Positions 10,340 through 18,946 are shown, numbered from the stretch's first letter. The stretch is DNA of 23,387 nt from Haplosporangium gracile (GCA_015499985.1 JAAAUF010000470.1:8686-32072), one strand, 5' to 3'. Notes: generated by a model from the sequence alone, not told the origin. Made by a program: numbers and translations.

Positions 10340-10345
10340 AATAAA
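10340..10345 (+). terminator. polyadenylation signal of the F-box gene
   Basis: AATAAA lies 26 nt after the stop codon of the F-box gene and is followed by A-rich sequence. This is the expected place for a eukaryotic poly(A) signal. Confidence 0.55.
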
Positions 10346-12021
10346 AAAATAGGAATGATCGCGTATTTCAAAAAAAAGGAGAACGTGAAAAAAAAACTTA
10401 AAAGAAGCAAGGGCAGCTGCTTGTAGCGCGACTCATGTCCAGACGGCGGTCCTCTCGTTTTTCTTTCTTCCTTTCTTCACACTATCGCAGGAGGGTGGTT
10501 CTTGCTGGTTGTGGACTTTGGAAGACATCGCAGGAGTCTGTACTATGCTAACCCCCTCCTTCCTTCCCTTCATTCAAAAGCTTTGCTTGATCGGCTGAAG
10601 GGAACTCAAACTTTTTGTGATTTTGAGTCTTTGGAGTTGATAGACTTCAACCCCACCTCCCTTCTTTTCGAAACCAGCACCGACCGCTCTTTTTTTTTTT
10701 TACTCAACTGCAGATTTGCAATGCACTCATTTTCGTGCCGCGTTGACCTGTTTTGACCCGTTTTGTAATATTTGGAGAATCACATCCTTTACGTCAAAAA
10801 AATCCAAAAAAACACCAAAATGGATGACACCTTACAAACCGTGTCAAATCGTGTCAAATCGTGTCAAATCGTGTCAAATCGTGTCAAATCTTGTCAAACA
10901 AGTATTTCTCGACGTTTTTGACACTTCTGATCCAAACGGCGAGGAAAAGAACAGATAAAGGGAAAAGAGGGAGAAGCAAGAGAGGGCAAATGAGAGAAAA
11001 ACAAGGGAGAGGAAAGGGAAGCAGGGAAGATGCCATTGAATATAAGGAAAGCGAGGCTATGATACTTTTCGGACACAATGTATCCTACTTTCCACCCAAA
11101 GAAAATTGACGTTCAACAAGAGTCGATTACCTTCCAGGCGCCACACCATCTGCCCGATTTTGGTTTCGCTCTCCCGTCAACACGGTGCTTGTGTCTCCTG
11201 GCAGAGAAGGAAAATTTGGATAAAGAATATAGGTGAGCATAGAGGAAAAAGTAATGAGAACCAACTCTCTATCACTGCTCCTGCTACTCGTATGGACCAT
11301 TCTGCTAGAGGTATACATTCACACAAAAAAGAAGCCACGCCCTCTGTTGCGAGCTTGGAATTGGGCAAAAAAGAGAAAAATTGAAAGACGAAATTGACAG
11401 GTAGGGAAGGTAGGATACATTGGATAAAAAAAAAGCCTCCATGAGTCCTTATAGGGATGAAAAGGTTCCTACTTCTTCCTGGGAGGCAACAGCAGTTCCC
11501 CGTTCGGGATTCTGTTCCAGAACTACGGCAAAAAAGTAAATAATGGTCATTTGCTTGTTTTCTCGTCTTGCCTGGCCATTTGTGTGTTTGTGTGTTTGTT
11601 TGTCTTTCTGTTTGTTTATTTGTTGTTATGGCGCCCCGCCTGCATGCATATGTGCACAAAAAAAAATGGGAAAAAACGCGCTCTAAATTTTTCAGGGGTC
11701 TTGAATGATGACGTAAATATTCTCTGTATGTTTAAAAGCAGCGTCTGTATTTGTCCCTACTTTCTATTCTCATCCCCCCCCCCCTCATCCGCGCACTTTT
11801 ACACCTCTTTTTCATTTTTTACACCCCACTACCGTTTACCATCAATCTTAATCTACAACCACCTCACATAAAATACAACAGAGATGGTACATCGTCAGGG
11901 AATGGTAAAATCAAAAGGCACTTTCTTTATATATTCATTGATTGCTGATCATAAAGAATACTAATACCGATATAGGATGTTCTAGTGTGAGATTACGGTA
12001 AAGGATGCTATTGCAGAAAGC
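10346..12021. other. gene-poor accessory stretch
   Basis: No recognisable protein is encoded. The longest open frame (minus, 11659-11177) has no domain, no motif and repetitive TTTG/CAAA-derived residues. The stretch contains a decamer array at 10841-10900, a purine-rich block at about 10945-11060, TTTG-type repeats at 11581-11625 and an 11-base C homopolymer at 11774-11784. Confidence 0.5.
10841..10900 (+). repeat. tandem decamer array GTGTCAAATC
   Basis: There are five perfect head-to-tail copies of GTGTCAAATC at 10841-10890, then a diverged sixth (TTGTCAAACA). A single inverted copy of the core (TTTTGACAC) occurs at about 10915-10923. The 10-nt period is close to one helical turn, so each copy faces the same side of the DNA. 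Confidence 0.9.
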
Positions 12022-12239
12022 TAGTGGAAAAATGGTTCCAATGACCTACCTGGATATTTCCTTCGATTTCTCAACAGCAACAAAAGATATCTTAGGGCAG
12101 CTTTTTTTATTATCTTCCCGAATACCATGGCTATCTTTCTTGATAACAGTGTAAGGTATACTAACTAGACTGGTTATGGCGAAAAATAAGGCCATAGAAG
12201 AAAAGAAAAAATATTGGAACCATTTTTGCACCCACTGTA
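12022..12239. mobile_element. small TIR element, Tc1/mariner-like MITE candidate
   Basis: The left end TAGTGGAAAAATGGTTCCAA (from 12022) matches the reverse complement of the right end at 12213-12237. The right end reads inward as CAGTGGGTGC followed by AAAAATGGTTCCAAT. A TA dinucleotide borders each end (12022-12023 and 12238-12239), and the CAGTG start and TA sites fit Tc1/mariner-type elements. The left end appears to have lost a few bases. At about 215 bp the element has no coding capacity, so any movement would need a transposase from elsewhere. Confidence 0.6.
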
Positions 12240-12267
12240 ATGTAATGACTGTAGCAAAATAGTTAGA

Positions 12268-13170
12268 TTTTTTTTTTTGTTTGTAAGGAATTTATTGCGT
12301 CGTGGAAGTGCGTGCAGTAAACTAATACTTCTCATCTACAAGAGTCACAACCATCAAAAGATATAAAAATAAATACTTTCGAAAAAAAAAAGTACAAAAG
12401 GTACATCTAAACTGGGAAAAAGCAATTAATGAAAAAACGGATGAACCGAGCACACAAAAGGGAGAAAAATAAAAGTACAGGTTAAGTGAGGAAGTTGTTG
12501 TCGATAGGGAGGAGCTCGACCGGGGTTGGAAGTTTGCGTTTCTCGTTATGGTGTTTCTTCTTAGCCAACTGAGCACGAACTTGGGTGATGGCCAGATCCA
12601 CAGTGGCAAGGACAGTGCGGGGCTCAAAGACCTGATCCTCGTGGACAAAGGCGTGATGATATCGCCAGATATCTGCCAGGATGGTACCAATCAGAATGAA
12701 TATAGGAATATCATGAAGTGGCGTGACAGGGTCCGGGTCCGGGATAAAGATGCTGCAGATGTAGTCCGCTGTCCAGGTTCGTTCCTCCACATATCTCGAA
12801 AATACGCCTTGCCATACTTCCAACTTCTTGGGGCAACTGAAAAGGAGATGTTGACTCGTCTCCATATCCATTTCGCAGGCACAGCCGAGGGGCTCAACCA
12901 TATCGGGAATGATAGAATGAAGATGAAGGCCAGAGGGAGTTTGTTGCTCAGAAGTTACCACCAGACATTGCGCGCGTTGTGCGGGATCTTATTCTTCCAG
13001 AAGGACGACCAGAAGGAGGCAGTGAGTGGTGGAGGCGGTGCGACCACGAGTGGGTGATGTGGTTTGGGGTTGGGGTGCGGTAGGCCTTGGAGAACATCGC
13101 CCGTCGAAATTTCCGGGTGCTAGCCAGCTCGTTAGATATACATGCTTGTCAGCATGTTCATAGTGTGTGG
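12268..13170 (-). mobile_element. 5'-truncated non-LTR (LINE-type) retrotransposon, 3' end only
   Basis: The minus-strand frame 12961-12482 contains CACEMDMETSQHLLFSCP followed by KLEVWQ. This fits the zinc-binding domain after the reverse transcriptase of many non-LTR elements (C-x-C, then ET..HLLF.CP). Upstream, in other frames, FWSSFWKNKIPHNARNVWW is followed by a TAA and then LLSNKLP, showing a nonsense mutation and a frameshift. Further upstream, AMFSKAYRTPTPNHITHSW is also in a separate frame. The 3' end is well marked: AATAAA (minus, 12296-12291), then an 11-base A tail (12278-12268). The polymerase domain is absent. The 5' boundary is approximate, and no target-site duplication was recognised. 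Confidence 0.75.
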
Positions 13171-13266
13171 TGTGATGAGGCGGTGGAAGTAGGATGAATT
13201 TCGGAGACATCAGGAGCCCCTTAAATTGAGGATTGATATAGATGGCGCCTGCTCGAGGACCAGAGG

Positions 13267-13416
13267 AAATGCACTTTTCTTTTTTCTCTGATCATATCGA
13301 GCAGGTACGGACTACTGTTTATTTCTTGTTCCTAGCAGCATGGTAGTTCGATTCACACATAGCATAGTCATTGACATAAATGCATCTTTCTTTTTCTCTG
13401 ATCATATCGAGCAGGT
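13267..13416 (+). repeat. 40-bp direct repeat, two copies
   Basis: The sequence CTCTGATCATATCGAGCAGG, with the T-rich stretch before it, occurs at 13267-13306 and again at 13378-13416. Both copies begin with AAATGCA and differ only in the length and composition of the T-rich part. The copies are separated by 71 nt of unrelated sequence. Similarity stops sharply after the shared GCAGGT. Confidence 0.85.
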
Positions 13417-13509
13417 CAAGCGTTTTATTGTTTTTCGTTAGCGTTGAGAGAGGCACTACACAGACACACACACAGACACACACACATACCTTCCTGCCCT
13501 TTCCTCATC

Positions 13510-13742
13510 ATGTCCGACCCTGATACCACTGCTCAGGGCTCAGACATAAAGCCGCTAGGGAGTGCATCCGCCTTCCCTTCGCCTCCGTTAGGCACCCTTT
13601 TCACCGAGACCCCGACCCTAACGTTTCAGCCCTCCGAAAATCCCACAAGTGTAGAGTCGCGTGTGCTCGGGGACGTCATCGTAGTCCGATGCACTATATT
13701 TCCCAGCAGGGGAGCAATACAACGAATGACCGCCCTGGATGC
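13510..13742 (+). CDS. possible short first exon, hypothetical
   Basis: An ATG at 13510 opens a frame starting MSDPDTTAQGSDIKPLGSA, rich in Ser, Pro and Thr. It is followed near 13743 by GGTATGTG, a plausible splice donor. No domain is recognisable. The continuation would overlap the antisense SCP2 relic, and the region upstream is a CA microsatellite. It may be a gene fragment or chance open sequence. Confidence 0.2.
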
Positions 13743-13794
13743 TGGTATGTGTATGTATATGTGTATATTTGTGCGCAACCGTTGCTGTTGTTAT

Positions 13795-14167
13795 ATGAAA
13801 GCTGTCGAAGGGATCCTTTTTTAGAGACGGGCCTGAGGTTCTCGGACTTGTCGTGCTTATGGTCACGGTAAGCTAATGTCTTCTCGGCGTCCTTTGCCTT
13901 TCTAAAGATCTCCCCCAGCTGCTCTGCCAACTCCATTGCTCCTGCAATCTTAATCTTTCCGCTGACAATGCCGCGAGATCCCTATCGGATAGTAAGCAAT
14001 TGCAGTTGAGTGGAGGATGAGGCTTAGTAACGATGTCTCAGTCAACCCATCACAACCATGGTACACAAGTGGGAGCAAAATTAGTAATCAAAAAATAAGG
14101 ACACGTACGATGAGTCCTCCGCTCATAAGTTCAGCAAGTCCGAGTCCTCGATCTGAATGATGGCCAC
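13795..14167 (-). pseudogene. relic of an SCP2 sterol-carrier domain gene, with intron
   Basis: SCP2 domains bind sterols and other lipids. On the minus strand VAIIQIEDSDLLNL (from 14167) runs into a stop. One frame over, LAELMSGGLI ends at 14109 in front of a GTACGT donor. An acceptor ending CGATAG at 13982 opens GSRGIVSGKIKIAGAMELAE, then QLGEIFRKAKDAEK. Spliced, this matches the second half of an SCP2 fold (D-x-DLL-x-LMSG, G-x-VSGKIKI-G-ME-LA). The N-terminal half is missing because the glutathione transferase stop codon lies only 36 nt upstream. A frameshift near 14120-14130 also breaks it. The C-terminal limit is uncertain, as similarity fades after KDAEK. The intron (14108-13982, 127 nt) shows that the fragment came from genomic DNA and not from a cDNA copy. 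Confidence 0.6.
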
Positions 14168-14202
14168 GGGGATTGGGGGCTCCAGCAATCCGGCACACCT
14201 TC

Positions 14203-15042
14203 CTACTTAACTTCCGCATACTTCTCCAGACTATCATGCAAACGTCCAAAGATACCTCCATGCCAGCCCCTCGCCTCCTTCCACTCATTCTCTGGGAGAG
14301 TGGCGCGTATCATGCGTAGCCACCCGCCGACGATTAGATCGGCATAGCTGGCCTGCTCACCCAATACGAAAGGTCCACTGGTGTCTCTCAAAAATATCTT
14401 GCCAAGGTCACCCAGCATGAGACGGAAAGACTCTTTTAACTCCTCTCGCTTTTCCCCCTTAACCTCGAAATCGTCCCAAGATTTTACACCAGCGCGCCGA
14501 ATGAATTCGGCCTTGCTAGCTTCAGCGGTGGCTGGATCAAAGGGGAGGTTATGTGCCACAAGAGGAACATGAGCGCTGAATGCCGCATCGACGTATGTAT
14601 TGAATCGGGAGTACTCGTCATGTTCACTCTCTTTCCGCTCTGATAGCGGCACGAGTAGTGGAAGATCGTGGTTGAACACGAAATCGAGTTTTTGAGGGGG
14701 AAACAAATTGCCTGAGCCTGAGTTCGGATACTTGCTTTGCAAATAGACGGCAATATCGAAGGAGTCCCCGATTTTGGAGTTGGTGTTGGAATCAATCAGA
14801 ATGGGGAGTGTATAGAAGTTCGTGCCATCGCCAAGCTTGCGACAGGCGTCCACACCGAGAGCGCAACGAACTTGAGCAATGTTGGGAAGAGGAACCCATG
14901 TGGTAGAATAAGCAACATTTTTAAAGTTAAGCGCCAATCGGGACTTCCAGGGGTTCGGACTGCAGCAGGTAGAAGCAATTGGCGGGCGCATAACAATGTC
15001 ATAGAAGATCATGGCTTCGGAGGGCTTGGATGGTGCCGACAT
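14203..15042 (-). CDS. glutathione S-transferase, etherase-like (LigE/FuA-type)
   Basis: The single-exon gene encodes 279 residues. The enzyme class joins glutathione to electrophiles or cleaves ether bonds; fungal relatives are cytosolic detoxification enzymes. The N-terminal thioredoxin-like domain (about 10-105) contains FYDIVMRPPIAS, then CCSPNPWKSRLALNFK, where a Ser near 24-28 is the likely catalytic residue. It also has the cis-proline motif YTLPIL (Pro80) and the glutathione-binding DS pair at 93-94 in GDSFDIAVYL. The helical C-terminal domain has the N-capping box SYAD at 232-235 and WLRMIRATLP. The start ATG at 15042 lies about 170 nt downstream of a TATA box, in the direction of transcription. 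The next sequence downstream is an SCP2 relic on the same strand. The substrate cannot be told from sequence alone. Confidence 0.9.
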   Translation of the reverse strand: MSAPSKPSEAMIFYDIVMRPPIASTCCSPNPWKSRLALNFKNVAYSTTWVPLPNIAQVRCALGVDACRKLGDGTNFYTLPILIDSNTNSKIGDSFDIAVYLQSKYPNSGSGNLFPPQKLDFVFNHDLPLLVPLSERKESEHDEYSRFNTYVDAAFSAHVPLVAHNLPFDPATAEASKAEFIRRAGVKSWDDFEVKGEKREELKESFRLMLGDLGKIFLRDTSGPFVLGEQASYADLIVGGWLRMIRATLPENEWKEARGWHGGIFGRLHDSLEKYAEVK

Positions 15043-15210
15043 GGCAGATGATGACGAGAGGAAGAGAAGTTGCGGAATTTTGGGCTAATGAATGTTGCTT
15101 TTTAAAACGAGAGAAGATGTAACAGCAACAGAGTCAAGGACAAGGGAGAGGGACAAGGAGACGAAGAGAGGTGGAAAAGGGATAATGTTTAATGGTACAA
15201 GGAGTGCTGC

Positions 15211-15218
15211 TATATATA
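15211..15218 (-). promoter_or_regulatory. TATA box of the glutathione transferase gene
   Basis: TATATATA sits about 170 nt upstream of the transferase ATG. A start of transcription some 30 nt downstream would leave a leader of roughly 140 nt. It is the only strong TATA-like site in this upstream region. Confidence 0.5.
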
Positions 15219-15234
15219 CGGAGAGTCAACTGCC

Positions 15235-15337
15235 GCGGAACCAGGGGGGAAGCGAGTGCGGAATCAGGGGGAAGGGAAGTATGCAGTACTGCGGATTCAG
15301 GGAGAAGGGAAGTGCGCAATACTGCGGATTCAGGGGA
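15235..15337 (+). repeat. 33-bp tandem repeat upstream of the transferase promoter
   Basis: Two full 33-nt copies (15258-15290 and 15291-15323) each begin GCGGAATCAG or GCGGATTCAG. A shortened first copy (15235-15257) and a partial last copy (from 15324) flank them. The array ends 17 bp from the TATA box, so it could act as a set of upstream control sites. It could equally be a neutral minisatellite. Confidence 0.8.
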
Positions 15338-15406
15338 TGCGACCTACACTCTTTTCTTCGATTTGCCGCGTTTTTATTAGGGCAAATGCGGTATTTCGCT
15401 GAATTA

Positions 15407-16038
15407 AATAAAGTGCTCAACAAAACTGATGACATCAACGGCTACTTATTCCATGGACAATCATCCCTAAACCTTGCCCTATGATTTCGTCGCGGAAGAA
15501 TATTATTCTGGTAACAGGAATTGTCTTGAGCGAAATAGTACATAGCGGTAACCGCTTGTTTAACACACGACAATTACATCCAAGAAATAATCGACCAAAC
15601 GCGTTTTTGGCTTTTTTTTTTGCATTACTCATTCAATCAGTCCCAGAATCCCTCGCAAACATTCTTATGCCACTTGTGACCCATTCTGGAAATGACGTCA
15701 TCAAAGAAAGTTCATTGCATTCTGATTAGTTAGTTGTTCAATTTTGTTACAAATTCATAATGAAAACGATCATCAGTTGCAATGAGTTTAGAACTTGCTT
15801 TCCAAGTGTCTCTAAACTTTGCAGAATTACTTCATTACGCCTGTATGAGCCTCTGCAATGAACTTTTTTTAATGGCGTCATTTCCAGAATGGGTCAATGA
15901 CAGGTACGATGATGCACAAGTGGCATAAGAATGATTGAGAGGGATTCTGGAGCTGATTGCAAAGACGATGAATGAGCAATGCAAAAAAAAAAAGCCGAAA
16001 ACGCGTTTTGGTTGATCAGTTTTGTTAAGCACTTTACT
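15407..16038. mobile_element. long inverted-repeat (foldback/TIR) element, non-autonomous
   Basis: The outer ends match in inverted orientation: AAAGTGCTCAACAAAACTGA at about 15411-15430 and its counterpart at 16015-16038. Inner arms at 15592-15719 and 15854-16014 are also inverted copies. They share ACGCGTTTT, an A/T run, GAATCCCTC, TTCTTATGCCACTTGTG, CCCATTCTGGAAATGACG and GTTCATTGCA. In the right half the outer and inner parts are contiguous, but in the left half about 160 bp is inserted between them. The right arm has about 18 extra bases near 15905-15920. No transposase frame is present. The superfamily is uncertain; TA dinucleotides lie near both ends. Confidence 0.78.
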
Positions 16039-17137
16039 ATTGCAACAACATCTCATCAGTAGGGTAAAACTAACCCGTCTCACAACGGTCTAAACCCCAG
16101 GTCTTGTTGCCTATTGGTGGGTGAACAATCCAACTCTTACTGAATTTTGCTCCAGTATGATAGGAAGAACCAACATCGAAGGATCAAAAGGCATCGTCGC
16201 TATGAACGCTTGGCTACCACATGCCAGTTATTATATATGCTAAGAAGATTTCCTCACATTTGTAAAATAGACTTTCATTCACTTTCATATTTAGATAGGC
16301 ATCCAACAAGGAAGGAGGATGGGCAACGTACGATCTCCAGTGAATCCTTATTATGTATTCAGTTTGGACTCAAGTGTCAACATGCTATGAAAAGCCAGGC
16401 GAGCACCGAAAGTATAGTGACAACTGTAAGTTTAAGTGCGTATCAGACAACAACAAACTTGCTAATACTGTAGATGTATTATTAATTTTTTTGTTGCTCT
16501 GCCTTTTCCTCGTCTGAGACGTCTGTGGGCCTCCTTGGTGAGTTCAAGTCTCTCAAGATGGCCCAGATCGAGCAACTCGAGCTGCAAGATCAATGGAAAC
16601 TATTTTGAATGACGAAAAGCGAAATTGGTTCACAGGTTCTAAAAAATATTCCATGGTAAGTTTTGTGGGGATGTCAGATCTTTGGCTACGATTTAACATA
16701 CTACGTGGTGGACTTCAGAGATCCACATGTCTATTGTTTGCTGAAGGTTTTTACAGGAACGCTACTTAAATCCATGGAGAATTTGCCTGAGTTTGGTCGA
16801 ATGATTTCGGAACTTAGATGTCTTCCGACCAACTAAAGGAGTACGTTTTGTTTATTATTTTGGGAGACTATTACAAAGCAATCTGCCGAACTCGAACAAT
16901 TGGGGATGCTTCATACTTGATAATTCACGCTTGTTAACACAACCAAATCAAACAATATTTAAAAAGCATAAGGCAATGTAATTTATAAAAACGATTAGTT
17001 AAGGAATGACAATTACACAAATATTTTCCGGTTGTGGTTATGTTTAGTAAACAATATGAAAAAATTGAGAGCTTTTCTCTTTTGCTCACAATATGCGCAC
17101 GCCATAGACCTAGATTGAAATATTCGTCCATTCAACG
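16039..17137. other. AT-rich intergenic region, no identified gene
   Basis: No frame has a recognisable domain. A patch at about 16530-16790 has codon-like text in two frames (KSLKMAQIEQLELQDQW, then DEKRNWFTGSKKYSMV) broken by stops. It may be a very old gene or transposon remnant. The remainder is AT-rich without arrays. Confidence 0.4.
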
Positions 17138-17213
17138 AAGAATGTTGCCATATCACTCTTTCACGTCGCGACCACGTTTTTAAACTACAACTCTCTCAAT
17201 TGCCTTGGCGAAG

Positions 17214-17309
17214 AATGTTGCCATATCTCTTGTTTTGTATGTTGCCATATCTCTTGTTTTGTATGTTGCCATGTCTCTTGTTTTGTATGTTGCCATATCT
17301 CTTGTTTTG
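17214..17309 (+). repeat. four-copy 24-bp tandem repeat upstream of the secreted-protein gene
   Basis: There are four consecutive 24-nt units at 17214-17237, 17238-17261, 17262-17285 and 17286-17309, each with the core TGTTGCCATATCTCTTG. They differ by only one or two bases, and a fifth unit is cut short after ACGTTGC. A related single motif with its flank (GAAGAATGTTGCCATATC) occurs about 70 nt upstream at 17140. The array ends 75 bp before the TATA box. Confidence 0.92.
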
Positions 17310-17384
17310 TACGTTGCGACCAAGGCTTTCACCCAGGCATATGGTTTGTTGCGCTCTCATAAAATGTCAGTGCACACCTGCTGG

Positions 17385-17391
17385 TATAAAA
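17385..17391 (+). promoter_or_regulatory. TATA box of the secreted-protein gene
   Basis: TATAAAA lies about 100 nt before the chosen ATG at 17489 and is followed by a CT-rich leader (17416-17466). A transcription start about 30 nt downstream would exclude the in-frame ATG at 17396. This is why the shorter start is preferred. Confidence 0.65.
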
Positions 17392-17488
17392 TCGCATGTA
17401 CACCCTCTATCTCTGCTCACTTGTCCCTTCTCTTCTTGTCCTTCTCCTTCCTACTTCCCTTTACGTTGCTCCTCGGAATACTCTCAGA

Positions 17489-18946
17489 ATGCCAGCCTTC
17501 AGACTTTCAGTCAAGTTGCTTACAGCGGCAACGGCGATTACGCTTCTGTCAACACCCCTATTTTCGACAGCCACCACCTTTGGTCCTATAATCTCACCCC
17601 AAAACCCCTATATTGGCCAAAATGGACTCGCAACAATGCATGGCGATCCAGCATCGTCCGACACTACCCCTTTTGCCGGCCCAGGAAACGCCACTATTAA
17701 TTCTAACAGACGTGCGCTGCAGTCTGCCTGCCCCACCCTGCTGGGCACATCTGATGGATATATCTTTGGCCTCTGCACGACTATCTTTGGTCAAACCCCA
17801 ACCATCCATCTCTTCGACTCTCAGGAAGTCAACTCGCTCGCAGAGCTCGCGATTGTCAAGGGAAACATTCTCGGGGGCGTATATGCTTATGTCGACAATC
17901 AGGACAAACTTGTCCTAGCCAGTGGCGACAACCAACTCCTTCGCGTCGGCAAGTCGTCCATCAACGGCAATTGGGCACTCGCTATCACAGATTCTCTACC
18001 ATTGACCCCGATCGCTGCCGGTGATTCCGTAGTAGGGCTCGCCCCAGATTGGCAAGGATACGTCTGGTTTGCCACTGCGAATGGTTTGGCAGGGTATGCT
18101 GACCCCGTCACCAAGAATATCGTCACTCTCCCGCTTAATGCAACCGGCGGGAGCAATGAAGAAGTAGCCAACAGCATCTCGACCAGCCCAGCAGGAACTT
18201 TGATTTCGACGACGTTTGCGACCTACCTTCTCGCTCACAACGATGCATCGAACGCGATCAAGGTTTTGTGGCGCCAAGCATATGACCGCGGTCCAGCCCG
18301 CAAGCCTGGCCAATTGAGCTGGGGTACAGGGTCCACGCCAACATTTTTTGGTCCCCAGTCCGGATACGAGTATGCCACAATTGTGGACAATGCTTCACCA
18401 TTGGTCAACTTGCTTGTTTACCGCACCCAGGATGGAAGTCAGGTCTGCAAGGTCCCCCTCTTCGAGTCCAACAACTCTGGGTCCGAGAACTCGCCCATTG
18501 CATCCGGTCGTTCCCTATTTGTCGCCAGCACATATGGGTACCCGTACCCGGCCCTCCCTGCTGGCTCCCCACCCAGCCAGCCTAGTTCTGCTAACTTTGT
18601 TGGAGGCATTGAGCGTGTAGATGTTCTCGAGGATGACTCGAAAGGCTGTATCGTGAAGTGGGTCAACAACAAGATCCGTTCCTCGGCTGTTCCCAAGCTG
18701 TCACTCGCTGACAAGAAGATCTACACCTTTGTGCGCCAGACCCCTCTTTTTCCGGACTCAGTCAGTACGGGCATCTTGGACAACTATTACTACACATCCA
18801 TCGATTCCGAGACGGGCAACATTGACTCAAAGCAGTACGTCGGCACCGGGTTTATTTTTGACACACTACAGATGGCTGGACTCATCGATCAGAAGACCCT
18901 TTTTCAAGGAACTATCACCGGCGTTGTTCGCGTGCGCAAGGCATAA
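17489..18946 (+). CDS. secreted protein of unknown function, probably beta-propeller-like
   Basis: The frame encodes 485 residues from the ATG at 17489. The N-terminus (MPAFRLSVKLLTAATAITLL) is a typical signal peptide, with likely cleavage near residues 26-30. A dibasic site, RR at 74-75, could be cut by a Kex2-type protease. The mature part has repeated short beta-rich stretches such as GNILGGVYAYVDNQDKLVLAS, WQGYVWFATANGLAGY and SLFVASTYGYPYP. These resemble quinoprotein-like propeller blades, but I cannot count blades with confidence. There are four cysteines (81, 96, 320, 387) and four N-glycosylation sequons (67, 217, 301, 328), in line with secretion. No catalytic motif is recognised. 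The frame is intact, and the promoter has a TATA box, a CT-rich leader and a repeat array upstream. Confidence 0.8.
   Translation: MPAFRLSVKLLTAATAITLLSTPLFSTATTFGPIISPQNPYIGQNGLATMHGDPASSDTTPFAGPGNATINSNRRALQSACPTLLGTSDGYIFGLCTTIFGQTPTIHLFDSQEVNSLAELAIVKGNILGGVYAYVDNQDKLVLASGDNQLLRVGKSSINGNWALAITDSLPLTPIAAGDSVVGLAPDWQGYVWFATANGLAGYADPVTKNIVTLPLNATGGSNEEVANSISTSPAGTLISTTFATYLLAHNDASNAIKVLWRQAYDRGPARKPGQLSWGTGSTPTFFGPQSGYEYATIVDNASPLVNLLVYRTQDGSQVCKVPLFESNNSGSENSPIASGRSLFVASTYGYPYPALPAGSPPSQPSSANFVGGIERVDVLEDDSKGCIVKWVNNKIRSSAVPKLSLADKKIYTFVRQTPLFPDSVSTGILDNYYYTSIDSETGNIDSKQYVGTGFIFDTLQMAGLIDQKTLFQGTITGVVRVRKA

Noticed and set aside
11177..11659. 160-codon minus-strand open frame
   Set aside because: No motif or domain is visible. 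Part of it comes from TTTG-type repeats, and no promoter or splice signals fit.
17396..17488. Earlier in-frame ATG of the secreted protein (31 extra residues)
   Set aside because: It lies only a few bases after the TATA box, so it should be upstream of the transcription start. The ATG at 17489 gives a clean signal peptide.
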